In this document: piece by piece, positions 26,684 to 35,335 of the stretch | How positions within the stretch are numbered: position 1 is the stretch's first letter | How the letters are laid out: each line of letters opens with the position of its first letter | Assembly: GCA_041687675.1 (NCBI GenBank) | Contig: JAWLBM010000026.1 | Coordinates: forward strand, 1-64,000 | Source: JAWLBM01 sp041687675 | Lineage (GTDB): Bacteria; Pseudomonadota; Alphaproteobacteria; Rhizobiales; Pleomorphomonadaceae | Length of the DNA stretch: 64,000 bases | Direction of reading: 5' to 3' | Made by a program: the position numbers and the translations under genes | Notes under the pieces: model-generated | Seen by the model: only the letters and a program-made list of their open reading frames with translations | The model's database searches: none | Told to the model about the DNA's origin: nothing

Positions 26684-27172
26684 TCAGGCTGCCATCTGGT
26701 CCATCATCCGGCCGAGCACGCGCTCGACGTCCAGGATCACCATGAGCTGGCCGGACAGGCGGTGGACGCCGGCGGAGATCTCCGCCCAGCGACGGTCGAG
26801 GTTGGCCGGATTGGCCTCGCGGCTCGCGGCCTCGAGGTTCAGCACCTCGCCGACCTCGTCGATGACGAGGCCGTAGGACTCGCCGCGGTACTCGATGCCC
26901 ACGGCCATGATGCCGTGGTCGCCCTCGCGGGGCGGCAGCCCCAGCCGGCGGCGCATGTTGATCGCCGTGACGATGCGGCCGCGCAGGTTGAGGACGCCGG
27001 CCACCTCGGGCGCCGACAGCGGCACGGGCGTCATGCTCTCCGGCACGAAGACGTCGTGCACCTTGTGGATCGGCAGCCCGAACAGCTGGCCGCCGATCAC
27101 CACCGTCACATACTGGGCGGTGTTGCCGGACGCGTCCTCGCCCGCGCCCGCTCCGGTCTCGGCCGTCGTCAT
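26684..27172 (-). CDS. cheW: Chemotaxis coupling protein CheW
   Basis: A 162-residue CheW adaptor linking receptors to CheA. After a short acidic leader, the SH3-like fold shows QYVTVVIGGQLFGLPIHKVH, GVLNLRGRIVTAINMRRRLG and GLVIDEVGEVLNL. The ATG at 27172 overlaps the cheA stop (ATGA), so the two are translationally coupled. Longer upstream readings would lie inside cheA. Confidence 0.95.
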   Translation of the reverse strand: MTTAETGAGAGEDASGNTAQYVTVVIGGQLFGLPIHKVHDVFVPESMTPVPLSAPEVAGVLNLRGRIVTAINMRRRLGLPPREGDHGIMAVGIEYRGESYGLVIDEVGEVLNLEAASREANPANLDRRWAEISAGVHRLSGQLMVILDVERVLGRMMDQMAA

Positions 27173-29931
27173 GCCGCCACTCCCATGGTGTTGCTGGTCA
27201 GTTCCTTGAGGCTGGCGATGAGGCCCGGGCGGTCGAACTTGGCGACATAGTCGTCGAAGCCCGACTGGCGGCCGCGCTCGATCGAAGCCGGCGTGCACAG
27301 CGCCGACAGCGCGATGATCGGCGTCGTCTGGAAGCGCGCGTCGCGGCGGAGCATCTCGGCCAGCTCGAACCCGTTGATCACCGGCATCTCGATGTCGGAG
27401 ACGATGACGTCGAAGCGCTGGCCCTCGCCGAGCCGGCGCAGAGCGTCGGTGGCGGAGGCGCAGGTGGTGACGTCGAAGCCGGCGGCCTTCAGCACCGGCG
27501 TCAGCATGTTGCGGAAGAAGGGGCTGTCGTCGACGAAGAGGAGCCGCCGGGTCAGCGCCGCGGAGGAGAGCTCCTTGCGGGTGAACCAGTCCTCGAAGGC
27601 GAGCGGCAGGAAGTGGCCGATGTCGATCACCTCGGTCGCCTTGCCCTTGATCACCGCCGAGCCGAGGATCCCCGCCACCTCGGAGCCGACCTCGATGTCG
27701 AGGCGCTCCTCGACGATGTCGACGATCTCGTCGACCACCAGGCCCATCGACCGGCCGGCGTCGGAGAACACCAGCATGGGCTGCGCGCCCTGCTCGCGCC
27801 GGCGCGCGCCGGGCAGGTAGACGAGCGGCATCAGCGAGCCGCGGTACTGGACGAGGTCGCGGCCGTTGGAATGCTCGATCTTGTCGGCGTCGAACTCCTC
27901 GAGGCGGGTGACCAGCGACAGCGGCACCGCCTTCGGCTCGGGCGTGCCGGCGCGGAAGAGCAGCATCGAGACGGGAGCATGGCCGTCCTCGGCCAGCACC
28001 CTGTCGTCGCGGGCGTTGCGCTCGCCGACCTCGGCGGCCACCGCCGTGCCGATCGCGCTCGCCACCCCGTTCGGGTCGATGATCATGATCACCGAGCCGT
28101 CGCCGAGGATGGTGTTGCCGGAGAACATGGTGATGTGCCGGAGCATCTTCGACATCGGCTTCACCACGATCTCCTCGGTGTGGAAGACGCCGTCCACCAC
28201 CACGCCGAAGGTCACGTTGCCGACCTGCATCACCACGATGAAGCCGTCGTCGTCCGGGCGCCCGCCGGCGTCGGTGCCGAGGAGGCGGGCGAGCGGCACC
28301 AGCGGCAGCAGCTTGTTGCGCAGCCTGAGGACGGGAGTGTCCTTGATCCGCTCGATCCGGTGCTCCGAGTTGGACTGGACGCGGACGAGCTCGACCACGG
28401 AGAGCTGCGGAATGGCGAAGCGGTCGCCGCCCGCCTCGACGATCAGCGTCGAGACGATCGCAAGCGTCAGGGGGATCTTGATGGCGACGGTGGTGCCGAC
28501 GGCCGGCGCCGACTTGAGGTCGATGGTGCCGCCGATCGTCTCGATGTTGGTGCGCACCACGTCCATGCCGACGCCGCGGCCGGAGACGGAGGTGACCGAG
28601 GCGGCGGTGGAGAAGCCGGGCGCGAAGATGAACTTGAAGATCTGGTTTTCGGACATCTTCTCGAGCTCGGCCTCGCTGGCGAGCCCGTTCTCGATGACCT
28701 TCTGGCGGATCCGCTCGATGTCGAGGCCGCGCCCGTCGTCGGCGATCTCGATGATGATGTGGCCGCCCTCGTGGTAGGCCGAGAGGCGGATGGTGCCCTT
28801 CTCCGGCTTGCCGGCGCGGCGGCGGTCCTCCGGCCGCTCGAGCCCGTGGTCGGCCGAGTTGCGGACCATGTGGGTGAGCGGATCCTTGATCAGCTCCAGC
28901 ACCTGGCGGTCGAGCTCGGTCTCGGCGCCGACCATCTCCAGCTCGATCTGCTTGCCGAGCTCCTGGGCGAGGTCGCGGACGATGCGCGGCAGCTTCTGCC
29001 AGGCGTTGCCGATCGGCTGCATGCGCGTCTTCATGACGCCCTCCTGCAGCTCGGCGGTGACGTTGGAGAGCCGCTGCAGCGGCACCTTGAACTCGCTGTC
29101 CTCGTGGCGGCGGACGATCTCGAGCAGCTGGTTGCGGGTGAGCACCAGCTCCGAGACCATCGTCATCAGGTGCTCGAGGGTCTCCACCGCCACGCGGATC
29201 GACTGGCTCGACACCGAGCCCTTGCCGTCGCCCTTCGGATCGTCGCCCTCCTTCTCCTCGGCCGCGGCCTGCTTCGCCGCCGGCGCGCCCTTTTTCCCGG
29301 CGCGGGACATGCGGGCCTCGATCTCGGCCGCCACCCGGGCGAAGTCGATCGGGGCCGACGCCGCCTCGGCGGGCGCCGCGGCCTCCGGCGCCTCGCCGGC
29401 CGGGACGATCTCGACCTCGGTTTCGCGGAAGGCGCGCTCGAGGTCGTCGAGGGAATCCTCGCCGGGCCGGAGCTCGCGCTCCAGCACCTGCGTCACCAGG
29501 CTGCCGACCGCCTGCTTCGGCTCGGGCCCGGGGGCGGCATCCCTCGCCGCCTCGCCGGCGAGCGCCATCTCCTCCAGCCTGGAGATGAGGTCGCGGTCCT
29601 CGCCCTTGGGCTCCTCGCCGCTGCTGGCCTCGAGTTCGGAGAGGATCGCCTTGATGCGGTCGATGGTGACGAGCACGAGGCTGACGGCCTCCGGCGTCAC
29701 CGGTGCGCCCTCGCGGAACTTGCCCATCAGCGTCTCCGCCGCATGGGCCAGCGCCTCCAGCCGCGGCAGGCCGAGGAAGCCGCAGGTTCCCTTGATGGTG
29801 TGGACGAGGCGGAAGATGTTGTCGAGGATCCGCGCGTTGTTGGGCTCCTGTTCGAACTTGACCAGCTCGACGTCGACCACGTCGAGCGACTCGTTGGTCT
29901 CGGTCAGGAATTCGCGCAGAAGATCATCCAT
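27169..29931 (-). CDS. cheA: Hybrid chemotaxis kinase CheA with duplicated CheW-like domain and receiver
   Basis: 920 residues. An Hpt domain carries phospho-acceptor His44 (FRLVHTIKGTCGFLG). A linker is followed by the dimerisation/HATPase core (VRNSADHGLERPEDR, IADDGRGLD, GVGMDVVRTNIE) and a CheW regulatory domain (residues about 520-650). A second CheW-like domain (about 665-795) and a C-terminal receiver (about 800-920) with phospho-acceptor Asp in VIVSDIEMPVING complete it. A built-in receiver suggests a phosphate sink or an internal adaptation route. It is the first gene of the che operon; no chemoreceptor gene is present in the window. Confidence 0.97.
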   Translation of the reverse strand: MDDLLREFLTETNESLDVVDVELVKFEQEPNNARILDNIFRLVHTIKGTCGFLGLPRLEALAHAAETLMGKFREGAPVTPEAVSLVLVTIDRIKAILSELEASSGEEPKGEDRDLISRLEEMALAGEAARDAAPGPEPKQAVGSLVTQVLERELRPGEDSLDDLERAFRETEVEIVPAGEAPEAAAPAEAASAPIDFARVAAEIEARMSRAGKKGAPAAKQAAAEEKEGDDPKGDGKGSVSSQSIRVAVETLEHLMTMVSELVLTRNQLLEIVRRHEDSEFKVPLQRLSNVTAELQEGVMKTRMQPIGNAWQKLPRIVRDLAQELGKQIELEMVGAETELDRQVLELIKDPLTHMVRNSADHGLERPEDRRRAGKPEKGTIRLSAYHEGGHIIIEIADDGRGLDIERIRQKVIENGLASEAELEKMSENQIFKFIFAPGFSTAASVTSVSGRGVGMDVVRTNIETIGGTIDLKSAPAVGTTVAIKIPLTLAIVSTLIVEAGGDRFAIPQLSVVELVRVQSNSEHRIERIKDTPVLRLRNKLLPLVPLARLLGTDAGGRPDDDGFIVVMQVGNVTFGVVVDGVFHTEEIVVKPMSKMLRHITMFSGNTILGDGSVIMIIDPNGVASAIGTAVAAEVGERNARDDRVLAEDGHAPVSMLLFRAGTPEPKAVPLSLVTRLEEFDADKIEHSNGRDLVQYRGSLMPLVYLPGARRREQGAQPMLVFSDAGRSMGLVVDEIVDIVEERLDIEVGSEVAGILGSAVIKGKATEVIDIGHFLPLAFEDWFTRKELSSAALTRRLLFVDDSPFFRNMLTPVLKAAGFDVTTCASATDALRRLGEGQRFDVIVSDIEMPVINGFELAEMLRRDARFQTTPIIALSALCTPASIERGRQSGFDDYVAKFDRPGLIASLKELTSNTMGVAA

Positions 29932-30020
29932 CTTTCACTCCCGGGACGGCCATCCGGCGCACGTGTCGCGCCGGCCGCGGCGCTTGCACGGCCGCCTGCG
30001 GGAAGTGTCAGATCAAAAGG

Positions 30021-30035
30021 TTAAGGTAGCTTGAA
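30021..30035 (-). promoter_or_regulatory. Possible CtrA box upstream of cheA
   Basis: TTAA-N7-TGAA, read on the minus strand as TTCA-N7-TTAA, one base off the CtrA consensus. It lies 90 bases upstream of the cheA start in the 164-base gap after chpT. Weak on its own; supported by context. Confidence 0.35.
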
Positions 30036-30095
30036 ACGAATACTTCGAGCGCCGCCGCGGGGGGGTCCCGCGGCGCGCCTGCGGGGCGCTGCCGC

Positions 30096-30743
30096 TCAGG
30101 CACGCACCCTCGCCTCGAACACGACGGTGTCGTCGATCTTGGAGATCTCGACGGCCAGGCCGGCCTCGCGGGCGAGCGCACCGGCGTAGAATGGCTGGAT
30201 GGCGTGGGCGTCGAGGCTGCCATCCTCGGTGTGGCCGGCCACCAGGTCCACCACCTTGGGCGGGATGCGGGAGGCGGGCCCGGTCGCCTCGATCCGCTGC
30301 ACCGGATGCGGCAGGTCGCCGGTGACCGAGATCGTCACCGTGCCGCCGCGCGGGACCGCATGGAGGGAGACGAGCAGCAGGTTGAGCAGCAGCTTCACCT
30401 GGTTCTTCGGCAGCAGGCGACGCTCGGCGTTCCAGACCAGGTCGGCCTTCTCGCTCTCCATGTAGCGCCGCGCCACCGTCTCGGCGTCGCCGAGATCGAC
30501 GTCCGCCCCCGCGGAGCCCGCCGCGCCGAAGGCGAGCCGGGCGAACTGCAGCTTGGCCGAGGCCGTGCGGGCGCTCTTGCGGATGAGATCGAAGGCGAAG
30601 GCCTTCATCTCCTCGCTGTCCTCCTCGTCGAGGACCTCGATGCCGTTGGTGATGGCGCCGACGGGGGAGATGATGTCGTGGCAGACCCGGGAGCACAGCA
30701 GGGCGGCGAAGTCGAGAGCCTCGAGCTTGGTCGGTTCCGTCAT
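30096..30743 (-). CDS. chpT: Histidine phosphotransferase ChpT
   Basis: A 215-residue dimeric phosphotransferase that passes phosphate from CckA to CtrA (and CpdR). The N-terminal helix carries His22 in LCSRVCHDIISPVGAI, and the degenerate kinase-like C-terminal domain includes KNQVKLLLNLLLVSLHAVPRGG. It lacks an ATP-binding G-box, as expected. Start at 30743. It lies upstream of the che operon on the same strand and may be co-transcribed with it. Confidence 0.95.
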   Translation of the reverse strand: MTEPTKLEALDFAALLCSRVCHDIISPVGAITNGIEVLDEEDSEEMKAFAFDLIRKSARTASAKLQFARLAFGAAGSAGADVDLGDAETVARRYMESEKADLVWNAERRLLPKNQVKLLLNLLLVSLHAVPRGGTVTISVTGDLPHPVQRIEATGPASRIPPKVVDLVAGHTEDGSLDAHAIQPFYAGALAREAGLAVEISKIDDTVVFEARVRA

Positions 30744-30852
30744 GGCAGCTTGATCCCGGTCGTGACGAGGACGGCGGACCGAATCGCCGCGGGCGCTCCG
30801 GCCACCGTTGGATACATGCGCCCCGCCGCCCGGACAACCCGCGCCGGCCGCC

Positions 30853-31356
30853 TTACTCGGCGAGTTGGTCCCGGATCCGCGGCCAGAAGGCGTCGGCGGC
30901 GGCCGTGAAGCTCTCCGGATCCGCCCTGAAGGCGGCGAGGTCGGCGGCGTCGAAGAACAGGAACAGGCGGTCGCGCCAGACGGCGAAGAGGCGCGGGTCG
31001 CTCGGCTGCGGCACGCCGCGGGCGACGCCGGCGACGCCGTAGCCGCCATAGGCCGGCGCGTAGACCTCCGGCGCGTCCTCGAAGGCGGCGGCGTTGCCGG
31101 GGTTGGCGAATCGCCAGTAGGCGCCGCCCCAGGCCACCTCGACCTCGCGGCGCCCGGGCACGGCCCGGCGCTCGAGGAAATAGGCCACCGGGTCGTAGCC
31201 GCCGATGGCGATGCCGGTGTAGGGGTCGTGCATGAACCGGTCGCTGAGGGCGAGCGCGGGACCCGGCGCGCCCGCGAGCATCGCCGCCGAGGCGAGCAGG
31301 CGCAGGAAACTGCGTCGATCGGGGTTTCGCCGCTTTACTGCCGGACTGTAGGGCAT
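30853..31356 (-). CDS. Tat-exported YHS-domain protein
   Basis: A 167-residue protein. N-terminal NPDRRSFLRLLASAAMLAG is a twin-arginine signal ending near ALA. The mature part has a YHS-like segment (GYDPVAYFLERRAVPGR, WGGAYWRFANPGNAAAFEDAPEVYAPAYGGYG). Such proteins are periplasmic and often suggested to bind metals, but no role is established. It is divergent from eipA. Confidence 0.85.
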   Translation of the reverse strand: MPYSPAVKRRNPDRRSFLRLLASAAMLAGAPGPALALSDRFMHDPYTGIAIGGYDPVAYFLERRAVPGRREVEVAWGGAYWRFANPGNAAAFEDAPEVYAPAYGGYGVAGVARGVPQPSDPRLFAVWRDRLFLFFDAADLAAFRADPESFTAAADAFWPRIRDQLAE

Positions 31357-31426
31357 GATCCTGAGGTTTGCCGATTCGGGGGTCGGTGTCCTCCACGAGG
31401 CTGCACCGCAGGCGGTGACGGACCGG

Positions 31427-31432
31427 TTAACC
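31427..31432 (+). promoter_or_regulatory. CtrA half-site upstream of eipA
   Basis: TTAACC (31427-31432) lies 40 bases before the eipA start, and a GANTC site (GATTC) is at 31373-31377. No second TTAA is found at the N7 spacing, so this is only a half-site. Confidence 0.3.
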
Positions 31433-31471
31433 CGCCCGATCCGCGCCCGACGGCTGGAGAAAGGTGCCCGA

Positions 31472-32065
31472 ATGACCGACCCGAGATCCGCCCTGGCCCG
31501 CATCGTCGCCGCGCTGGCGCTCGCCCTCTCGCTGTTCGCTCTGCCGGCCGCGGCGCAGCAGCCGCGGCAGACCGTGTCGGAGCCGGCCTTCAGCGTCGAC
31601 GAGATGATCACCGCCGGCAACTCCTTCTTCGGGGACGTTTCGAGCGGCCTTGCGTCGGTGATCGAGAGGTCCTTCTCCGACTACGGGCAGCCGAACGGCT
31701 ACATCCTCGGCCAGGAGGGAAGCGGCGCCTTCGTCGGCGGATTGCGCTACGGCGAGGGCGTGCTCTACACGCGCAACGCCGGCAACCACAAGGTCTTCTG
31801 GCAGGGCCCGTCGCTCGGCCTCGACTTCGGCGCGGACGGCGCCCGGACGATGATCCTCGTCTACAACCTGCCGGACGTGTCCTTCATCTACCAGCGCTTC
31901 GGCGGGGTCAACGGCTCCGCCTACCTCGTCGGCGGCTTCGGGATCACCGCCATGCGCCAGGGCGACGTGGTGCTGGTGCCGGTCCGCTCCGGGGTCGGGG
32001 CGCGCCTCGGCATCAACGTCGGCTACCTCAAGTTCACCCCGACGCCCACCTGGAACCCCTTCTGA
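31472..32065 (+). CDS. eipA: DUF1134 periplasmic envelope protein (EipA family)
   Basis: A 197-residue protein with a signal peptide (ALALALSLFALPAAAQ) and a DUF1134 domain: SVDEMITAGNSFFGDVSSGLASVIE, GSGAFVGGLRYGEG, FGGVNGSAYLVGGFGITA. The Brucella homologue EipA is a small periplasmic beta-barrel needed for envelope integrity, and its gene is a direct CtrA target. It has a start at 31472 and is divergent from the YHS-domain gene. Confidence 0.9.
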   Translation: MTDPRSALARIVAALALALSLFALPAAAQQPRQTVSEPAFSVDEMITAGNSFFGDVSSGLASVIERSFSDYGQPNGYILGQEGSGAFVGGLRYGEGVLYTRNAGNHKVFWQGPSLGLDFGADGARTMILVYNLPDVSFIYQRFGGVNGSAYLVGGFGITAMRQGDVVLVPVRSGVGARLGINVGYLKFTPTPTWNPF

Positions 32066-32291
32066 GCCCCCCGGGGCGCGGACGTCCGCCGTTTCCCGGC
32101 CGATCGCCGCTTGACCGGGCGGCTCGGAAGCGCACAAGGTTGCAGGCGTTGGCAGGCTCGCCCGCTGCGGGCCGGCCGGTCCTTGCGGGATCGGTCGTGG
32201 CGGCTCGTGGGTTCCAGGCTGCGGGCACGCGATTTCGAGACGTCGGCACCGGGCGGCCGGCGGGACAGTTTTGGCCGGACCGGGATTGCAC

Positions 32292-34250
32292 GTGATCGAA
32301 ACCGCCCTCGTCTTCGCCCTCGGAGCCCTGGTCTCGGGCCTGATCGCGCTCGTGGTGTTCCCGGCGTTCACCCGGCGGGCGGCAAGGCTCGCGCGCCGCG
32401 ACCTCGAGGCGCGGCTGCCGCGCACGCTCGACGAGGTTGCCGCCATGCGGGACGCGGTGCGGGCCGAGTATGCCGCCCGGACGGCCCGCGTCGAAGCGAC
32501 GCTGGCCGATGTCCGGCAGGCCCTCAGCGACGAGCGGGTCGCCAGCGCCGAAATCGCTCTTCAGCTCTCCGCCCTGCAGATCGAGCGCCGCGGCTACGAG
32601 GCGGGCCTCGCCGACGCCGAGCGCCGGGTGTCGGAGGCCTTCGAGGAGTTGCGCCGCAGCGAGGAGGCGCTGGCGCGATCGGAAGCGCAGAGGCGGGACC
32701 TCGAGCGCCAGCTCGTCCGCTTCGGCGAGCGGCTCGCCGACGCCGAGGCCCGGGCCAGCGAGGCCGAGCGGCTGGCGAGCGAGATGCGCATGGCCCTGGT
32801 TGCCGCCGAGGCCTCGGCCTGGGCGATGGCCGACCGGATCGCCGCCCGCGGCGAGCCTTCCCCCTCTGCCGGGGCCGGCGCCCCGCCGCTCGCACCGGCC
32901 GGGCCCACCGGCCCGATCACGCTGCCGCCCGCCGCGGCGGCGAGATCCGCGCCGGCGCCGCTCGCCGGATCGGGGGCAGTTTTGAAGGCCGGCACGGCGC
33001 TGACGCCGGGACCGGACGGCGGCGCGGGGCCCCCCGGCCCCTCGACGACGACCCTGGCGCCGCCGGCCGCCGCGACTGCCGAAGCGGACCGGTCGGACGG
33101 GAGCCCCGCGGCCGAGCCCGCCGGGGCGGCGGCCGAGGCCCGGCCCGCCGCCCCGCCACCAGCCCGCGGGCTTCCGCCGGACGTGGCGACGGCCCTGGCC
33201 GAGCGACTCCGCGAGGCCCGCCGTCGCGCAGCCGACGAGCGGGGCAAGGCGGCGCCCGAGCAGCCGCCAGCGCCCGAGATCCATCTGCCGGTCGCCGCCG
33301 ACTTCACCCTGCCGACCTCGACGCGTCCGGCGGAAGCTCCCGAGATCGTCCCCGAACGCCCGGCCGAGGCGGTCGACGCGGCCGAGACGCCGTCGCTCGC
33401 CGACACCCGGCTGCCGAAGGTGCCCCGCCGCTTCCCGCGGTCCGGGAGCCCGAGCCATGAGCCAGTGGTGAGCCCGCGGGAGAGCGCCGGCGGCGACGTG
33501 CCCTTCCCGGTCATCGTGCCCCGGGACACGATCGAGGAGGTCGCCCAGGAGAAGCCCGCAAGCCCCGGCTCGCCGGGATTCCGGCCGCAGCCGGTCCCGG
33601 TGGTCATCCGCAACCAGCCGCCGGGCCGCTTCTACCGGCCGCCCCCCTCGTCGCGGGCTGAGACGCCCGTCGAGCGCGGGCCGGCAGGCCGGGAGGACCG
33701 TGAGGTCGCGACTGACGCCGGGCGCCCCGGCGGGACCGGCGGCGAGGGGCCGCCGCCGGCCGGTCCGGCGGCTGCCGGCGGTGAGGACGCGGCGAAAGCG
33801 GGTTCTCCAGGTCCGGCGCGGACACGGCAACAGCCGGTTCCAGTGGTTCACAAGGCCTCAGAACGCGAGCCCGCCGCGGCGGATCGCGGCGCCCTGGCCG
33901 TGGTTCCGGCAGTCGCTGCGGCCGGGGAGACCGGAGCCGAGGAGGCAGGGGTCGCCCCCGGCGCCGCGGACGAGGCGCCGGGCGCCGGCGAGCCGCCGGC
34001 CCCGGAGCCGGCGAGCGGGCCCGTCTCCTTCCCGCCGATCGCCGCGCCGGCCGCGACGAGGCTTCAGCCGGACGACGACCTCACGCCCGAGGAGCGCAAC
34101 CGGCGAGTGGAGGATCTCGCCGCCCGGCTGCGGAGCCTGAGGTCGCGGAACGCGGCCGCGCACCGCCCAGTCCCGCGGCAGAAGGAGCCGGTCGCGGAGG
34201 AGGAGGAGTCCGGGACGGCCGAGGTCGAGCCCGCCCAGGCGAAATCCTGA
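32292..34250 (+). CDS. Membrane-anchored coiled-coil, proline-rich protein
   Basis: A 652-residue protein. The N-terminal transmembrane helix (about 2-25: ALVFALGALVSGLIALVVF) is followed by a basic region, and then a coiled coil to residue about 180, rich in Arg, Glu and Ala. The rest is disordered, Pro/Ala-rich, ending with a short conserved DDDLTPEERNRRVEDLAARL helix. This N-terminal pattern (MIETAL, RRAARLARRDLEARLP) recurs in uncharacterised Hyphomicrobiales proteins. The start is taken at GTG 32292 (GGGA 6 bases upstream); an upstream TTG at 32271 is possible. A structural or scaffold role is inference. Confidence 0.72.
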   Translation: MIETALVFALGALVSGLIALVVFPAFTRRAARLARRDLEARLPRTLDEVAAMRDAVRAEYAARTARVEATLADVRQALSDERVASAEIALQLSALQIERRGYEAGLADAERRVSEAFEELRRSEEALARSEAQRRDLERQLVRFGERLADAEARASEAERLASEMRMALVAAEASAWAMADRIAARGEPSPSAGAGAPPLAPAGPTGPITLPPAAAARSAPAPLAGSGAVLKAGTALTPGPDGGAGPPGPSTTTLAPPAAATAEADRSDGSPAAEPAGAAAEARPAAPPPARGLPPDVATALAERLREARRRAADERGKAAPEQPPAPEIHLPVAADFTLPTSTRPAEAPEIVPERPAEAVDAAETPSLADTRLPKVPRRFPRSGSPSHEPVVSPRESAGGDVPFPVIVPRDTIEEVAQEKPASPGSPGFRPQPVPVVIRNQPPGRFYRPPPSSRAETPVERGPAGREDREVATDAGRPGGTGGEGPPPAGPAAAGGEDAAKAGSPGPARTRQQPVPVVHKASEREPAAADRGALAVVPAVAAAGETGAEEAGVAPGAADEAPGAGEPPAPEPASGPVSFPPIAAPAATRLQPDDDLTPEERNRRVEDLAARLRSLRSRNAAAHRPVPRQKEPVAEEEESGTAEVEPAQAKS

Positions 34251-34260
34251 GCCGGGCGGC

Positions 34261-35325
34261 TCAGGAGCCGCCCTGCATGCCGGCGATGATGGCGTCGGCG
34301 TTGTGCCGCATCATGCCGAGGTAGGTCGAGGCGGGCTCGTCCGGACCGGACAGGGCGTCCGAGTAGAGCGTCCCGCCCACGGCCGCACCCGTCTCGGCGG
34401 CGATCCGCTCGACGAGGCGCGGGTCGGCGATGCTTTCCACGAACACCACCTTCGCGCCCGACGCGCGAATCTGCTCGATCAGCGACGCCACGTCGCGGGC
34501 GCTCGCCTCGGACTCGGTCGAGACGCCCTGCGGGGCGAAGAAGCGCACGCCGTAGGCGGAGCCGAAATAGGCGAAGGCGTCGTGGCTGGTGATCACCGCG
34601 CGCCGCTCCTCCGGCACCGCGGCGATGCGGTCGCGGATCTCGGCGTCGAGGGCGGCGATCTCGGCGCGGTAGGACTCGGCGTTGAGCCGGTAGTCGGCGC
34701 AGCCCTTTGGATCGACGCCGCAGAGACCCCCGGCGATCGCCTCCACATAGGCGAGGGCGTTGCCGAGGTTTTGCCAGGCGTGCGGATCGACCGGCCCGTG
34801 GTCGTGCCCGTCGTCGCTCGCATGCTCGTGCTCCTCCTCGGCGTGAGCGTCGTCGTGGCCGTGGGCCTCCTCGGCGGCGTGCGCGTCGTCATGGCCGTGG
34901 GCCTCCTCGGCGTGCGCGTCGTCGTGGCCATGGGCCTCCTCGGACGCGTGCTCGTCCGCATGGCCGCCGCCGCCCGCCCCCGCGGCGACGGGGACGATGC
35001 CCGCGGCGGCCGTGACCACCGGGCCGGTGTAGCCGGACGCCTCGGCGAGGCGGTCGAGAAAGCCTTCGAAGCCGAGGCCGTTGACGAGGAGCAGATCAGC
35101 CTCGGAGATGGCGCGGGCGTCCGCCGGCGAGGGCTGGTATACGTGGGCGTCGCCGCCCGGCCCCACCAGCGTGGTCACACGGATGCGATCGCCGCCGACC
35201 CGCGAGGCCATGTCGCCGAGGATCGAGAAGGTGGCCACCACGTCGAGGGGATCCTCCGTCGCCGCGGCCGGCGAGGCGACGAGGCATGCGAGGGAGACGG
35301 CGGCAACGAGATGCGGTCGGGTCAT
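34261..35325 (-). CDS. znuA: Zinc ABC transporter substrate-binding protein ZnuA
   Basis: A 354-residue protein with a signal peptide (VSLACLVASPAAA) and the cluster A-I metal-binding fold. It has GDAHVYQPSPADARAI, a long His/Asp/Glu loop at residues about 120-182 and VDPHAWQNLGNAL. The metal site is completed by ITSHDAFAYFGSAYG and VFVESIADP. The loop contains three imperfect EEAHGHDDAHA repeats (33-36-base DNA units, 34841-34942). The loop is typical of zinc rather than manganese carriers. It is the last gene of the zinc operon, 10 bases after znuB. Confidence 0.95.
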   Translation of the reverse strand: MTRPHLVAAVSLACLVASPAAATEDPLDVVATFSILGDMASRVGGDRIRVTTLVGPGGDAHVYQPSPADARAISEADLLLVNGLGFEGFLDRLAEASGYTGPVVTAAAGIVPVAAGAGGGGHADEHASEEAHGHDDAHAEEAHGHDDAHAAEEAHGHDDAHAEEEHEHASDDGHDHGPVDPHAWQNLGNALAYVEAIAGGLCGVDPKGCADYRLNAESYRAEIAALDAEIRDRIAAVPEERRAVITSHDAFAYFGSAYGVRFFAPQGVSTESEASARDVASLIEQIRASGAKVVFVESIADPRLVERIAAETGAAVGGTLYSDALSGPDEPASTYLGMMRHNADAIIAGMQGGS

Positions 35326-35335
35326 CGGGTCCTCC

